The notes under the pieces: model-generated
The model's input: only the letters and a program-made list of their open reading frames with translations
The model's database searches: none
Told to the model about the DNA's origin: nothing
Part shown: positions 48,567 to 57,334 of the stretch, piece after piece
How positions within the stretch are numbered: the first letter of the stretch is position 1
Layout of the letters: each line of letters starts with the position of its first letter
Made by a program: the position numbers and the translations under genes
Assembly (NCBI RefSeq): GCF_016862435.1
Contig: NZ_BOMY01000025.1
Span: 1 to 64,000, forward strand
Length of the DNA stretch: 64,000 nucleotides
Reading direction: 5' to 3'
Source of the DNA: Paractinoplanes tereljensis
Lineage (GTDB): Bacteria; Actinomycetota; Actinomycetes; Mycobacteriales; Micromonosporaceae

Positions 48567-49925
48567 GTGCACGACACTCCGGACATCGCCGACCGTCGGG
48601 ACGCGGTCTGCGTCATCGGGGCCGGGGCCAGCGGACTCGCGACGATCAAGAATCTTCGCGAGCACGGTTTCGCGGTCGACTGTTATGAGCGCGAGACGTC
48701 GGTGGGCGGCGCGTGGAACTGGCGGCACGATCGCAGCCCGGTCTACGCGAACACCCACCTGATCTCGTCGCGCCCGCTGACCGAGTTCCCCGATTTCCCG
48801 ATGCCGGACAGCTGGCCGGACTACCCGCATCACAGTCAGGTGCTGTCCTACCTGGAGCGCTACGCCAAGCATTTCGGACTGGGCGAGCACATCTGGTTCG
48901 GCACCGAGGTGGTGTCGGCGGTGCCGGTCGGCGACGGCCGCTGGGACGTCACCACCCGCTCGACCGGCGGTGGCTCGTCCCGGGTGCAGCGCTACGCCGC
49001 GGTGATCGCCGCGAACGGGCACAACTGGTCCCCGGCCAAGCCCGACATCCCGGGGGCCAATTCTCAGGAGGCTTGGAAGGGTCAAATCATCCACTCGGCG
49101 CAGTTCAAGGACCCGGCGCAGCTGCGCAACCGCAAGGTCCTGGTGATCGGCGGCGGCAACACCGGCTGCGACATCGCGGTCGAGGCCGCCCAGCAGGCCA
49201 CCACCGTCTGGCACTCGACCCGCCGGGGCTACTGGTACGCCCCCAAGTACGTGTTGGGCCGCCCGGCCGACCAGGTGAACGACCGGCTGCTCAAGTGGCG
49301 GCTGCCCCTCAAACTGCGCCAGTGGCTCTACCGCCGCACCCTCGCGCTGACCACCGGCGACCTGACCCGTTACGGCCTCCCGGCGCCCGACCACCGGCCG
49401 TACGAGAGTCACCCGATCGTCAACAGCCAGCTGCCGTACTACCTCGGCCACGGCCGGATCAAGGCCGTTCCGGACGTGCTCCGGTTCGCCGAGGGCCGGG
49501 CCGAGCTCGCCGACGGCCGCCGGATCGACCCCGACCTGGTGATCACCGCGACCGGTTACGCCCCGCGCTTCGAGTTCCTCGCCCCCGAGCTGATCGGCAC
49601 CGAAGAGAGCGGCCGCCCCGACCTGCACCTGCATGCGTTCGCCCGCAAGCACCCGACGCTCGCCGTGGTAGGCCTGCTGCAGCCGGACGCCGGGCTGCTG
49701 CCGCTCGCGCACTGGCAGAGCGTGGCGGTTGCCCGCTGGCTGCAGCTGCGCCGGGAAGATCCGGTGCGGGCCGCGGCCGTGCAGCAGAAGGAGTCGGCCC
49801 GCCCGGTCAGCAGTTGGTCGCGCCGCCAGGTGGTGGCCACCCGCCGGCACTGGTTCGAGGTCGACCACATCGCCTACCTGAAGTCGGTCGGGGAACTGCT
49901 GCGCGAGATGGAGCCGGCCACATGA
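48567..49925 (+). CDS. Flavin-containing monooxygenase
   Basis: 452 residues. FAD-binding GAGASG (18-23), the monooxygenase fingerprint WKGQIIHSAQF (170-180, the FxGxxxHxxxF motif with W first) and NADPH-binding GGGNTG (195-200), plus a late ATGYAPRFEF motif. It oxygenates a soft nucleophile or a ketone; the substrate is unknown. GTG at 48567 is chosen; CAGTAT, ending seven bases upstream, could be the -10 of a leaderless message. It overlaps the hydrolase gene by 4 bp. Confidence 0.9.
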   Translation: MHDTPDIADRRDAVCVIGAGASGLATIKNLREHGFAVDCYERETSVGGAWNWRHDRSPVYANTHLISSRPLTEFPDFPMPDSWPDYPHHSQVLSYLERYAKHFGLGEHIWFGTEVVSAVPVGDGRWDVTTRSTGGGSSRVQRYAAVIAANGHNWSPAKPDIPGANSQEAWKGQIIHSAQFKDPAQLRNRKVLVIGGGNTGCDIAVEAAQQATTVWHSTRRGYWYAPKYVLGRPADQVNDRLLKWRLPLKLRQWLYRRTLALTTGDLTRYGLPAPDHRPYESHPIVNSQLPYYLGHGRIKAVPDVLRFAEGRAELADGRRIDPDLVITATGYAPRFEFLAPELIGTEESGRPDLHLHAFARKHPTLAVVGLLQPDAGLLPLAHWQSVAVARWLQLRREDPVRAAAVQQKESARPVSSWSRRQVVATRRHWFEVDHIAYLKSVGELLREMEPAT

Positions 49926-50671
49926 GCGACCTGCTGCGCTTCGAAGACTGGACTTCTCCCGTTCCGCCGGTCGAGCGGGAGGTGCTGTCCCGGCTGGTCG
50001 AGGGCGAGGACGAGCAGCCGCCGCTGCTGTTCGTGCCCGGTCCGAGCATGGGCGCCTGGGCGTTCGCCGAGCACTGGCTCACGCACGCGGCCGGCCGCGG
50101 CTTCCCGGCCCACGCGCTGACCCCGCGGGCGGACGGTGACCTGCGGGCCCACGTCCACGACGTGGTGCAGACGGCGGCGTCGCTGCCCCGGCAGACGGTG
50201 CTGATCGGGCACGGCGCCGGCGCCCTGGTGGTGTCGCACGCGCTGGCCCGCTATCCGGCCCGGGCGGCCGTGCTGGTCGCGCCGGCGGTGGACCGCTGGG
50301 CCACGCTCGGCGCGGGCCTCAAGACCAACCCGTTCGGTACGCTGCGCGGCCGGCCCCGGTTGAACCGCAAACAGCTGTTCAGCGCGGGGGTGGACGCCGA
50401 GGCGTACCTGTCCCGCCTGGTCTTCCCTCGTCGCCTGACCGCCTCGAAGGAGGCACCGCGCCCGGTCGGCAGCCCGCCGGTGCTGGTGGTGGGCTCGCCG
50501 GACGACCGGGTCGTGCCGCGCAAGTCGCTGGACCGGGTGGCCACCCGGTACGGCGGCGCGCCGCTGCTGTTCCCCGGCATGGCGCACGCCCTGATGCTCG
50601 ACACCGGCTGGCAGGAGCCGATCGACGCGATCCTGGACTGGCTGACCAAGGAGCTACACGCCGGGAGCTAG
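49922..50671 (+). CDS. Alpha/beta-hydrolase fold protein lacking the nucleophile serine
   Basis: 249 residues. The fold is clear: LLFVPGPSMGAWAF (oxyanion region), the acid in VVGSPDDRVVP and histidine in GMAHALML. The nucleophile elbow, normally GxSxG, reads GHGAG with glycine at position 98, so ordinary esterase chemistry is not expected. It is translationally coupled to the flavin monooxygenase and may bind its product or work through water only. Its 3' end overlaps the otsA end by 18 bp. Confidence 0.82.
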   Translation: MSDLLRFEDWTSPVPPVEREVLSRLVEGEDEQPPLLFVPGPSMGAWAFAEHWLTHAAGRGFPAHALTPRADGDLRAHVHDVVQTAASLPRQTVLIGHGAGALVVSHALARYPARAAVLVAPAVDRWATLGAGLKTNPFGTLRGRPRLNRKQLFSAGVDAEAYLSRLVFPRRLTASKEAPRPVGSPPVLVVGSPDDRVVPRKSLDRVATRYGGAPLLFPGMAHALMLDTGWQEPIDAILDWLTKELHAGS

Positions 50672-52094
50672 CGCCTCCCGCTGCCGCGGCAGGTGCCGGG
50701 CCAGCTGGCCGGTGTGGTCGAGGGCGGTGAGGTAGGCGCGGGCCCAGGCGTGGATGTCGTTCTCGGTGATGTGCGCGCGCATCGCGGCCATCCGCCGGGA
50801 CAGGTCGGCCGGGTCGGCGTCCAGCGCCTGCAGCAGGGTCTCCTTGAGCCCGTCCACGTCGTGCGGGTTGACCAGGAACGCGTCCTCCAGCTCGTTGGCC
50901 GCCCCGGCGAACTCGCTGAGCACCAGCGCGCCGGTGTCGTCGGCGCGGGCCGCCACGTATTCCTTCGCGACCAGGTTCATCCCGTCGCGCAGCGGGGTCA
51001 CCACCATGACGTCGGCGGTCTGGTAGAGCGCGGCCAGGTCGGCCCGGTCGAACGGCTGGTTCAGGTAGTGGATGGCCGGCTCGCCGACCCGGCCGTACTC
51101 CCCGTTGATCCGGCCGACCTCGCTCTCGATCCGGTCCTTCAGCCCCCCGGTAGCTCTCCACGCGTTCCCGGCTCGGCACCGCGACCTGCACCATCACCGC
51201 GTCGCGGACCTTGACCCGGCCGTCCCGCAGCAGCTCGCTGTACGCCGTGAGGCGGTGCTCGATGCCCTTGGTGTAGTCGAGCCGGTCGACGCTGAGCAGC
51301 ACTTTCTTGTGCTGCCCGAGATCGTGCCGCAGCTGCCGGGCCTGGTTGACCACGTACGGCCGGGCGTTCAGCGCCTCCATCTCGGTGACGTCGATCGACA
51401 CCGGGAACGCGCCGGTGCGCACCACCCGGCCGTCGAACAGGATCGCGTCGTCGGCGCCCTTCGCGTCGAGCAGCTTGCCGGCCAGCTGGGCCACGTTGTG
51501 CGCGGCCTGCGGACGCTGGAAGCCGACCAGATCGGCGCCGAGCATCCCGCGCAGCAGCTCGACCCGGCGGGGGAGCTGCATGAACAGCTCGGGCGGCGGG
51601 AACGGCACGTGCATGAAGAAGCCGATCAGCAGGTCGGGGCGCAGCTCGCGGAGCATCTGCGGCACCAGCTGCAGGTGGTAGTCCTGGATCCAGACGGCCG
51701 CGCCGGGCTCGGCCACCTCGGCGGCGGCCTCGGCGAACCGGCGGTTGACCGTGCGGTAGGTCTCCCACCAGCCGCGATCGAAGACCGGTTGCTCGACGGC
51801 GTCGTGGTAGAGCGGCCAGAGCGTCGAGTTGGCGAAGCCCTCGTAGTAGCCGCGCAGCTCGTCCTCGGTCAGCGGGACCGGGCGCAGCCGCAGCGTGCCG
51901 ATGTCGGCGAGAGAGGGCGCCGGGCCGACCCCGCCGCCCCAGCCCACCCAGGTGGCGGGGGTGCTTTCGAGGATCGCGTGCAGGGCGCTGGCGAGCCCGC
52001 CCGGACTGCGCCGCCACTCGCAGGCCCCATCGGGAGCGACATTGTCATCGAGCGGGAGACGGTTGGCGACCACGACCAGCGAGCTCTGGCGCAT
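50654..52094 (-). pseudogene. otsA: Trehalose-6-phosphate synthase with a +1 frameshift
   Basis: OtsA joins UDP-glucose and glucose 6-phosphate. Frame one (from ATG 52094) holds VANRLPLDD, GWGGGVGPAPSL, WIQDYHLQLVPQ, GFFMHVPFPP and LSVDRLDYTKGIEHRL, ending normally at VPSRERVESYRG. The rest (LKDRIESEVGRING, LNQPFDRADLAALYQTAD, VVTPLRDGMNLVAKE, LVLSEFAGAANEL) continues in another frame to TAG at 50654. A run of six G on the minus strand (51143-51148) where five would keep the frame explains this. Corrected length 479 residues. Sequencing error, phase variation or true loss cannot be separated here. Confidence 0.9.
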
Positions 52095-52177
52095 CACCGA
52101 AGGTTACCGGAACCCGTCACTGTGCTACACCGACAGTGGTCAATTTAACCGAACGGGCAGGAACTAGACGGCTGGTA

Positions 52178-52975
52178 CTAGACGACCGCGCCGTCGTCGT
52201 CCTCGTCGTCGCCCGAGCGCAGCCGCCACACCAGCATGACCGCGCCGGACACGATCGCCGCGAAGCCGATCAGGGTCACGTAGTCCTGGGCGATCGGCAG
52301 GATGCGCGGGAAGAGGAAGAGCACGAAACCGACAAGGACCCCGAGGATGCCGGCGATCGCGTACTTCGACAGGCGCGGCAGTGGCGGGGGATCCGGCGGG
52401 ATGTACCGGTCTTCCTCCTCGTCGTCCTCGATGTCGGCGCCGAACGTGTCGAGGCCGTCCAGCAGTGACGACTCGGTGGCCGGTTTCTGGTCGGTGCGGC
52501 GGCGGCCGTAGCCGGGGGCGCCCTCGGTGGCCGGGGGAGGCGGGGCCGGCTCGGCCGGCAGCTCCTCGGAGGCGGGCCAGGGCGCGGCGGTCGGATCGAC
52601 CGAGGTGTGGAAGCCGGCCACGATCTTGGCCCACTCGGCCTCGATGTCGGGGCCGGTGCTCTTGGGTTCTGCGGTCGGATCAACCGGCGGTGCGGTGGCC
52701 GGCTGACCGCCGGTCACCTGGTGCAGGTGCTCGCGGGCCACGTCGAGTTGGGTGCGATCCACATAGAGCCGGTCGGTCGGCCGGGCCGGCAGGGTGGTGG
52801 CCCGCAGGATCGGGTTGAGATCGGCCGTGGGCTGGAGGTATGCCGCGATGCCCGCGGCCTGCAGCACGTCGAGCAGGTGCTCACCGACGCGCGGATCAAC
52901 GTCGCCGGCCACCGCGAAGTCGGCCGCGTCGATCCCGTTGTCCCGCCGCCCGCGGCGGGCGCCACCCGCTGTCAC
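52178..52975 (-). CDS. Conserved hypothetical membrane protein
   Basis: 265 residues. The N-terminal ~90 residues (VDPRVGEHLLDVLQAAGIAAY and LYVDRTQLDVAREHL) look like a small soluble domain. A disordered Pro/Glu linker (about 95-185) and two C-terminal transmembrane helices (about 200-220 and 228-248) follow, ending in an acidic tail. I do not recognise a named function; the first domain resembles DUF2007-like signal proteins. GTG 52975 is preferred over 52984. Confidence 0.75.
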   Translation of the reverse strand: MTAGGARRGRRDNGIDAADFAVAGDVDPRVGEHLLDVLQAAGIAAYLQPTADLNPILRATTLPARPTDRLYVDRTQLDVAREHLHQVTGGQPATAPPVDPTAEPKSTGPDIEAEWAKIVAGFHTSVDPTAAPWPASEELPAEPAPPPPATEGAPGYGRRRTDQKPATESSLLDGLDTFGADIEDDEEEDRYIPPDPPPLPRLSKYAIAGILGVLVGFVLFLFPRILPIAQDYVTLIGFAAIVSGAVMLVWRLRSGDDEDDDGAVV

Positions 52976-53043
52976 CCTGCACACTCCCTCGCCGACCGTG
53001 CCTTGAATGGTGACACGCCAAGTACCGGTTGCGGGAGTGCGTT

Positions 53044-53808
53044 GTGGCGCGCCGTCCCGCTTCGTACGCTTCGCTGGTGTTCTATTGGTTGCTGAAGTAC
53101 GTGGTTCTCGGGCCGCTGCTGCGTGTCCTGTTCCGTCCGGACGTGCGTGGCCTGGCGAATGTGCCCGGGTCGGGGCCGGTGATCCTCGCCTGCAACCACC
53201 TTTCGTTCTCCGACTCGATCTTCACACCCCTGATGGTCGGCCGCAGGGTGACTTTCGTCGCGAAAGCGGAGTACTTCACCGGTAAGGGCATCAAAGGTCG
53301 GCTGATGCGCCAGTTCTTCCTCTCGACCGGGACCATCCCGGTCGACCGTTCGGGCGGCCGGGCCGCCCAGGCGGCCCTGGACACCCTGCTGCGGGTGCTG
53401 GGCGAGGGTGGCATCGCCGGCATCTACCCGGAGGGCACCCGCTCGCCGGACGGCCGGCTCTACCGAGGCAAGACCGGGGTGGCCCGGCTGGCGCTGGAGA
53501 GCGGCGCCAAGGTCATCCCGGTGGCCCTGCTGAACACCGACGAGATCCAGCCGACCGGCACCTTCATCCCGAAGATCAAGCGGGTCCGGATGCGGTTCGG
53601 CCACCCGCTCGACTTCTCGCGTTACGCCGACTCGCACGGCGACCGCTTCGTCGAACGGGCCATCACCGACGAGATCATGTACGAGATCATGGTGCTCTCC
53701 GGCCGCGAGTACGTGGATGTCTACGCCAGCAAGCTCAAGACCTCGATCGAGGCGCCGCTCAAGACACAGCCATCCCCGCTCGACGCCGCAAAGCCTGAAG
53801 GTCGGTGA
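53044..53808 (+). CDS. plsC: 1-acylglycerol-3-phosphate O-acyltransferase
   Basis: 254 residues. The PlsC catalytic motif is NHLSFSDS (HX4D form), with the binding motif YPEGTRSPDG further on and GTIPVDRSGG between. It acylates lysophosphatidate at the inner membrane face in phospholipid synthesis. It resembles Rv2182c in the mycobacterial synteny block. GTG at 53044 follows GGGAG by 8 bases. The last 50 bp overlap the convergent Crp/Fnr gene. Confidence 0.9.
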   Translation: MARRPASYASLVFYWLLKYVVLGPLLRVLFRPDVRGLANVPGSGPVILACNHLSFSDSIFTPLMVGRRVTFVAKAEYFTGKGIKGRLMRQFFLSTGTIPVDRSGGRAAQAALDTLLRVLGEGGIAGIYPEGTRSPDGRLYRGKTGVARLALESGAKVIPVALLNTDEIQPTGTFIPKIKRVRMRFGHPLDFSRYADSHGDRFVERAITDEIMYEIMVLSGREYVDVYASKLKTSIEAPLKTQPSPLDAAKPEGR

Positions 53809-54451
53809 CCACGATCCGGCGCCCCTCGGTGCGCAGCCAGCCCCGGCTCGCGAACGAGCCGATCGCCTGGTTGACGCTCTGCCGGGAACCGCCGGCCATC
53901 TCGGCCAGCTGACTCTGGTTGAGCTCGATCGTGATCATCGGAGCCTGGCTCTCGCCGGCCAGCCGCACGAGCGTCTTGGCCACCCGCCCGGGCAGGTCGA
54001 GGAAGACGTGATCGGTGTTCTGCTCCGTCAACCGGCGGATCAGGGCACCGACCGAGCGCATCACCGCGTCCAGGATGCGCGGGTTGGAGTGCACCAGGTC
54101 CATGAACGCGGCCCGGGACAGAGTGAGCGCCTGGCAATCTTCGATCGCCTCGGCCGAGGTGCTGCGGGTCGACGCGTCCAGAAGGGACACCTCGCCCAGC
54201 ACGTCCGGCGGGCGGACCACGGTGAGCACCGCGCGCTCCCCGGTCGGTGCGGTGCGGAAGATCGCGACGGCGCCGCGCTTGAGAATGATCAGGGACTCGC
54301 CGGGATCGTGCTCGACGAAAAGGATCTGCCCCTTGCGATAGTTGCGTGGAACTGCGGCGGCGATGACCCGCTGCCGAACGTCCGGCTCTAAGCCGGCGAA
54401 CATCTCCACGCCGGTGAGCGCGTCGCCGGAATCCGGCAAACGATGGTCCAC
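53759..54451 (-). CDS. Crp/Fnr family transcription regulator
   Basis: 230 residues. A cyclic-nucleotide-binding-like domain (about 15-130; LFVEHDPGESLIILKRGAVAIF, LGEVSLLDASTRSTSAEAIED) is followed by a helix-turn-helix (about 165-215; SQLAEMAGGSRQSVNQAIGSF). The pocket contains GEVSLLDASTRSTSA, where classical cAMP-binding proteins have GE-L and RT, so cAMP binding is uncertain. Its end overlaps plsC by 50 bp antisense. A short palindrome at 54560-54573 upstream is a candidate control site. Confidence 0.9.
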   Translation of the reverse strand: MDHRLPDSGDALTGVEMFAGLEPDVRQRVIAAAVPRNYRKGQILFVEHDPGESLIILKRGAVAIFRTAPTGERAVLTVVRPPDVLGEVSLLDASTRSTSAEAIEDCQALTLSRAAFMDLVHSNPRILDAVMRSVGALIRRLTEQNTDHVFLDLPGRVAKTLVRLAGESQAPMITIELNQSQLAEMAGGSRQSVNQAIGSFASRGWLRTEGRRIVVTDLQALRRRAGMAVS

Positions 54452-54709
54452 GGCGCTATCCCTCCCCCGGTGGGGACCGCGCCGTAGGCCCCCCGGCCGG
54501 CGTCGGCCCCTCGACGCGAACGATCACTAATAGCATGAAGCAGCCCTCCAGCGCCATTTCTCTTGTATAAGAGGCGTACGCGGGCGGACCATGATGGCCT
54601 CGTACGATCATGTCGCGCTGGTCGCTATCTGTAAACCTCCCAATAGCCAAGCGTGATTGTCGCCCGTCCTGTCCGTCGCCGGGCCGGCCGATGCCGCGAT
54701 ACTCCCGCC
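54452..54709. other. 258-bp intergenic region between crp-like and phosphotransferase genes
   Basis: It holds the palindrome CTCTTGTATAAGAG (54560-54573), whose TATA-like centre could be a promoter element on either strand, and no convincing open frame. Nothing else was recognised in it. Confidence 0.4.
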
Positions 54710-55564
54710 GTGCCGGACGACGACCTTGTTCTCTCCACTTTGCGCGATCAGTGGCATCTGCAGCCCAGCGAGATCGTCGCGTTGCCCGACGAACTGCTGT
54801 CCCGGGGGTGGGAGGTGTCGGCCGGGCCGGAGCGCTACGTCTGCCGGCTGTCCGAGCCGGGCGCCCGTCAGCCGGTCGAGGCCGGCCTGATCGCCGCCGA
54901 GCATCTCCGGGTGCGGAACATCGCGGCCGGCGAGCCGGTGCGCACCCTCGGCGGCCAGCTCACCGCGCAGACCCCGGCCGGGGCGCTGGCCCTGCTGCGC
55001 CGGGTGCCCGGCCGGCCGCTGGACGGCGGCGACCCGATCGATCAGCAGTGGTGGGGGGACCGGCTGGGCGTCGTACACCGGGCCCTGCAGCATTTTCACC
55101 ACCCCGGCCTGCGGCCGTGGCAACCGCTCGACCCCGGCGCGGCCCATCTGACCGCGGAGCCTTGGCTCCGCGGGGCCGTCGCCGACGCGGTCGGCGCGGC
55201 CACCCGGCTGACCGTCACCGACCGGCTGACGTACGGCGTACTGCACGGTGACCCGGCGCCGGGCAACTTCGTGGTCGACCCGGGCACCGGCCGGGCCGGA
55301 CTGCTCGACTGCGGCGCCAGCGGGGTCGGGCCGCTGGTCTACGACGTGGCCGCCGCGGTCGGCTACACCGGCGGCCCCGACCAGGCCACCGACCTGATCG
55401 ACGGCTACCTGGCGGCCGGGCCGGTGCGCCGCGACGAGCTCGAGGCTGCGCTGCCGGTGCTGGCCCGGCTGCGCTGGGCGGTGCGGGCCGACCGGGCCGC
55501 CCGCCGGGGTGACTCCCGGACCCTCGGATGCGCCCGCAAGGCCCTGGAGTCGGCGGCCGGCTGA
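54710..55564 (+). CDS. Aminoglycoside phosphotransferase/choline kinase-like protein
   Basis: 284 residues. The kinase-like fold shows the catalytic loop HGDPAPGNFVVD (with the usual Asp and Asn) and a metal-binding segment LLDCGASGVGPLVYDVA. The substrate is unknown; such proteins phosphorylate small hydroxylated compounds. The GTG start at 54710 is chosen as the frame upstream is Arg-rich and unlike the family. RNase AS gene follows 2 bp later. Confidence 0.82.
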   Translation: MPDDDLVLSTLRDQWHLQPSEIVALPDELLSRGWEVSAGPERYVCRLSEPGARQPVEAGLIAAEHLRVRNIAAGEPVRTLGGQLTAQTPAGALALLRRVPGRPLDGGDPIDQQWWGDRLGVVHRALQHFHHPGLRPWQPLDPGAAHLTAEPWLRGAVADAVGAATRLTVTDRLTYGVLHGDPAPGNFVVDPGTGRAGLLDCGASGVGPLVYDVAAAVGYTGGPDQATDLIDGYLAAGPVRRDELEAALPVLARLRWAVRADRAARRGDSRTLGCARKALESAAG

Positions 55565-55566
55565 GG

Positions 55567-56076
55567 ATGGACAAGGATGGTCGGGTGGCCGCATACAGGT
55601 ACTTCTACGACTGCGAGTTCATCGAGGACGGCCGCGTGGTCGATCTGGTCTCGATCGGCGTGGTCGACGAGTTCGGCCGCGAGTTCTATGCGGTCAGCAC
55701 CGAGTTCGATGACACCAAGGCGATCCCCTGGGTGCGCCGCAACGTCCTCGACAAGCTTCCGTCCCCCTCCGACAAGGCGTGGCGGTCGCGCGAGCGCATC
55801 CGCGAGGACCTGTACGAGTTCCTGATGGAGCCGATCCGCGGCCGCGACGAGCAGATGGAGTTGTGGGCCTGGTTCGCCGCCTACGACCACGTTGCCCTGG
55901 CTCAGCTGTGGGGTGCGATGCCGGCCCTGCCCCGGGAGATCCCGCGCTTCACCAAGGACCTGCGCCAGCTCTGGGACGACCGCGGCAAGCCGCACCTGCC
56001 GAGCATGTCCGGGCGGCACGACGCCCTGGTGGACGCGCGGCACAATCTGGCCCGCTGGGACGTATTGAAGGCTTAG
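55567..56076 (+). CDS. RNase AS, 3'-exoribonuclease
   Basis: 169 residues. It resembles Rv2179c (RNase AS), a DEDDh nuclease preferring adenylated RNA. The conserved residues are in YFYDCEFIEDG (Asp, Glu), AAYDHVALAQLWG (Asp) and HDALVDARHNL (His, Asp). The ATG at 55567 is used, but the GTG at 55585 would give a start closer to the mycobacterial protein. It follows the phosphotransferase gene after 2 bp. Confidence 0.9.
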   Translation: MDKDGRVAAYRYFYDCEFIEDGRVVDLVSIGVVDEFGREFYAVSTEFDDTKAIPWVRRNVLDKLPSPSDKAWRSRERIREDLYEFLMEPIRGRDEQMELWAWFAAYDHVALAQLWGAMPALPREIPRFTKDLRQLWDDRGKPHLPSMSGRHDALVDARHNLARWDVLKA

Positions 56077-56108
56077 CCTGGATGTCGGGGCGCTTTCGCC
56101 CACGTTTC

Positions 56109-56138
56109 GGGCTGCGACTACTGTTCCGATCGCAGCCC
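56109..56138. other. 9-bp perfect stem-loop upstream of pfkA
   Basis: GGGCTGCGA (56109-56117) pairs with TCGCAGCCC (56130-56138) around a 12-nt loop. It could end the RNase AS message or lie in the pfkA leader; there is no T-run. Confidence 0.5.
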
Positions 56139-56230
56139 GCCCCGGGGCCGGCAACGCTGCCGAGAGTGCTTCCTGGGGCTGACGGGCTTTCTGCATCCTC
56201 GCGACCCGATTCAGGGAGGACGAGCAAATC

Positions 56231-57259
56231 ATGCGTATCGGCGTGCTCACCGGCGGCGGCGACTGCCCCGGTCTCAACGCGGTGATCCGGGCGGTGGTCC
56301 GCAAGGGCGTCGCCGCGTACGGTCACGAGTTCGTCGGATTCCGCGACGGCTGGAAGGGCCCGCTCGAGGGTCTGACGAAGCCGCTCGGCATCGCGGAGGT
56401 CCGCGGCATCCTGCCGCGCGGCGGCACCATCCTGGGCTCCTCGCGCACCAACCCGTTCAAGATCGAGGGTGGCGTCGACCGGATCAAGGCCAACCTGGCC
56501 GAGCAGGGCGTCGACGCGCTCGTCGCGATCGGCGGTGAGGACACCCTCGGTGTCGCCACCAAGCTGAACGACCTCGGCGTCAACGTGGTCGGTGTGCCGA
56601 AGACCATCGACAACGACCTCAACGCGACCGACTACACGTTCGGGTTCGACACCGCGGTGAACATCGCGATGGAGGCGATCGACCGGCTGCACACCACCGC
56701 CGAGTCGCACCACCGCACCCTGGTCGTCGAGGTCATGGGCCGGCACGCCGGCTGGATCGCGCTGCACGCCGGCCTGGCCGGTGGCGCCAACGTGATCCTG
56801 CTGCCGGAGCGCAACTTCGACGTGGAGCAGGTCGCCACCTACGTGACCAAGCGCTTCCAGGTGGAGTACGCCCCGATCGTGGTCGTCGCCGAGGGCGCGC
56901 AGCCGCTCGAGGGCCAGATGATCACGCACAACCAGGAACTCGACTCGTTCGGCCACGTCCGCCTCGGCGGCATCGGCCAGTGGCTGGCCGAGCAGCTGGA
57001 GGAGAAGACCGGCAAGGAGGCCCGTACGGTCGTCCTCGGTCACATCCAGCGCGGTGGCACCCCGACGGCGTTCGACCGGGTGCTCGCCACCCGCTTCGGC
57101 CTGCAGGCGATTGACGCCGTCCACGAGGGTGACTTCGGTAAGATGATGGCGCTGCGGGGCACCGACATCGTCCGCGTGCCGCTGATCGAGGGCACCGGCG
57201 AGCTCAAGACCGTGCCGCTCTCCCGCTACGAAGAGGCTGAAGTCTTCTTCGGTAGCTGA
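56231..57259 (+). CDS. pfkA: Phosphofructokinase, PPi-type active site
   Basis: 342 residues. PfkA-fold landmarks are GVLTGGGDCPGLNAVIR, PKTIDNDL, VEVMGRHAGWIA and GHIQRGGTPTAFDR. The donor site reads GGED (101-104) with D104 and PKTIDND with K124. In known enzymes Gly at both positions goes with ATP, and Asp plus Lys go with pyrophosphate, as in the Amycolatopsis methanolica enzyme. It is therefore probably a reversible PPi-dependent enzyme. AGGGAGG precedes the ATG; a strong terminator follows. Confidence 0.93.
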   Translation: MRIGVLTGGGDCPGLNAVIRAVVRKGVAAYGHEFVGFRDGWKGPLEGLTKPLGIAEVRGILPRGGTILGSSRTNPFKIEGGVDRIKANLAEQGVDALVAIGGEDTLGVATKLNDLGVNVVGVPKTIDNDLNATDYTFGFDTAVNIAMEAIDRLHTTAESHHRTLVVEVMGRHAGWIALHAGLAGGANVILLPERNFDVEQVATYVTKRFQVEYAPIVVVAEGAQPLEGQMITHNQELDSFGHVRLGGIGQWLAEQLEEKTGKEARTVVLGHIQRGGTPTAFDRVLATRFGLQAIDAVHEGDFGKMMALRGTDIVRVPLIEGTGELKTVPLSRYEEAEVFFGS

Positions 57260-57266
57260 TCTTTTG

Positions 57267-57305
57267 ACAAGGGGGGCGACCGACGGTCGCCCCCCTTGTT
57301 TTGTT
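57267..57305 (+). terminator. Intrinsic terminator of pfkA
   Basis: A perfect 15-bp stem (57267-57281 with 57285-57299) around a 3-nt GAC loop, followed by TTTTGTT. It begins 8 bp after the pfkA stop. Confidence 0.92.
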
Positions 57306-57334
57306 CGCAGTGCTTCTTGACCGATGGGGTGAAC

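Noticed and set aside
54456..54650. 64-codon minus-strand frame upstream of the crp-like gene
   Set aside because: No Shine-Dalgarno, overlaps the likely promoter and palindrome, and no family resemblance.
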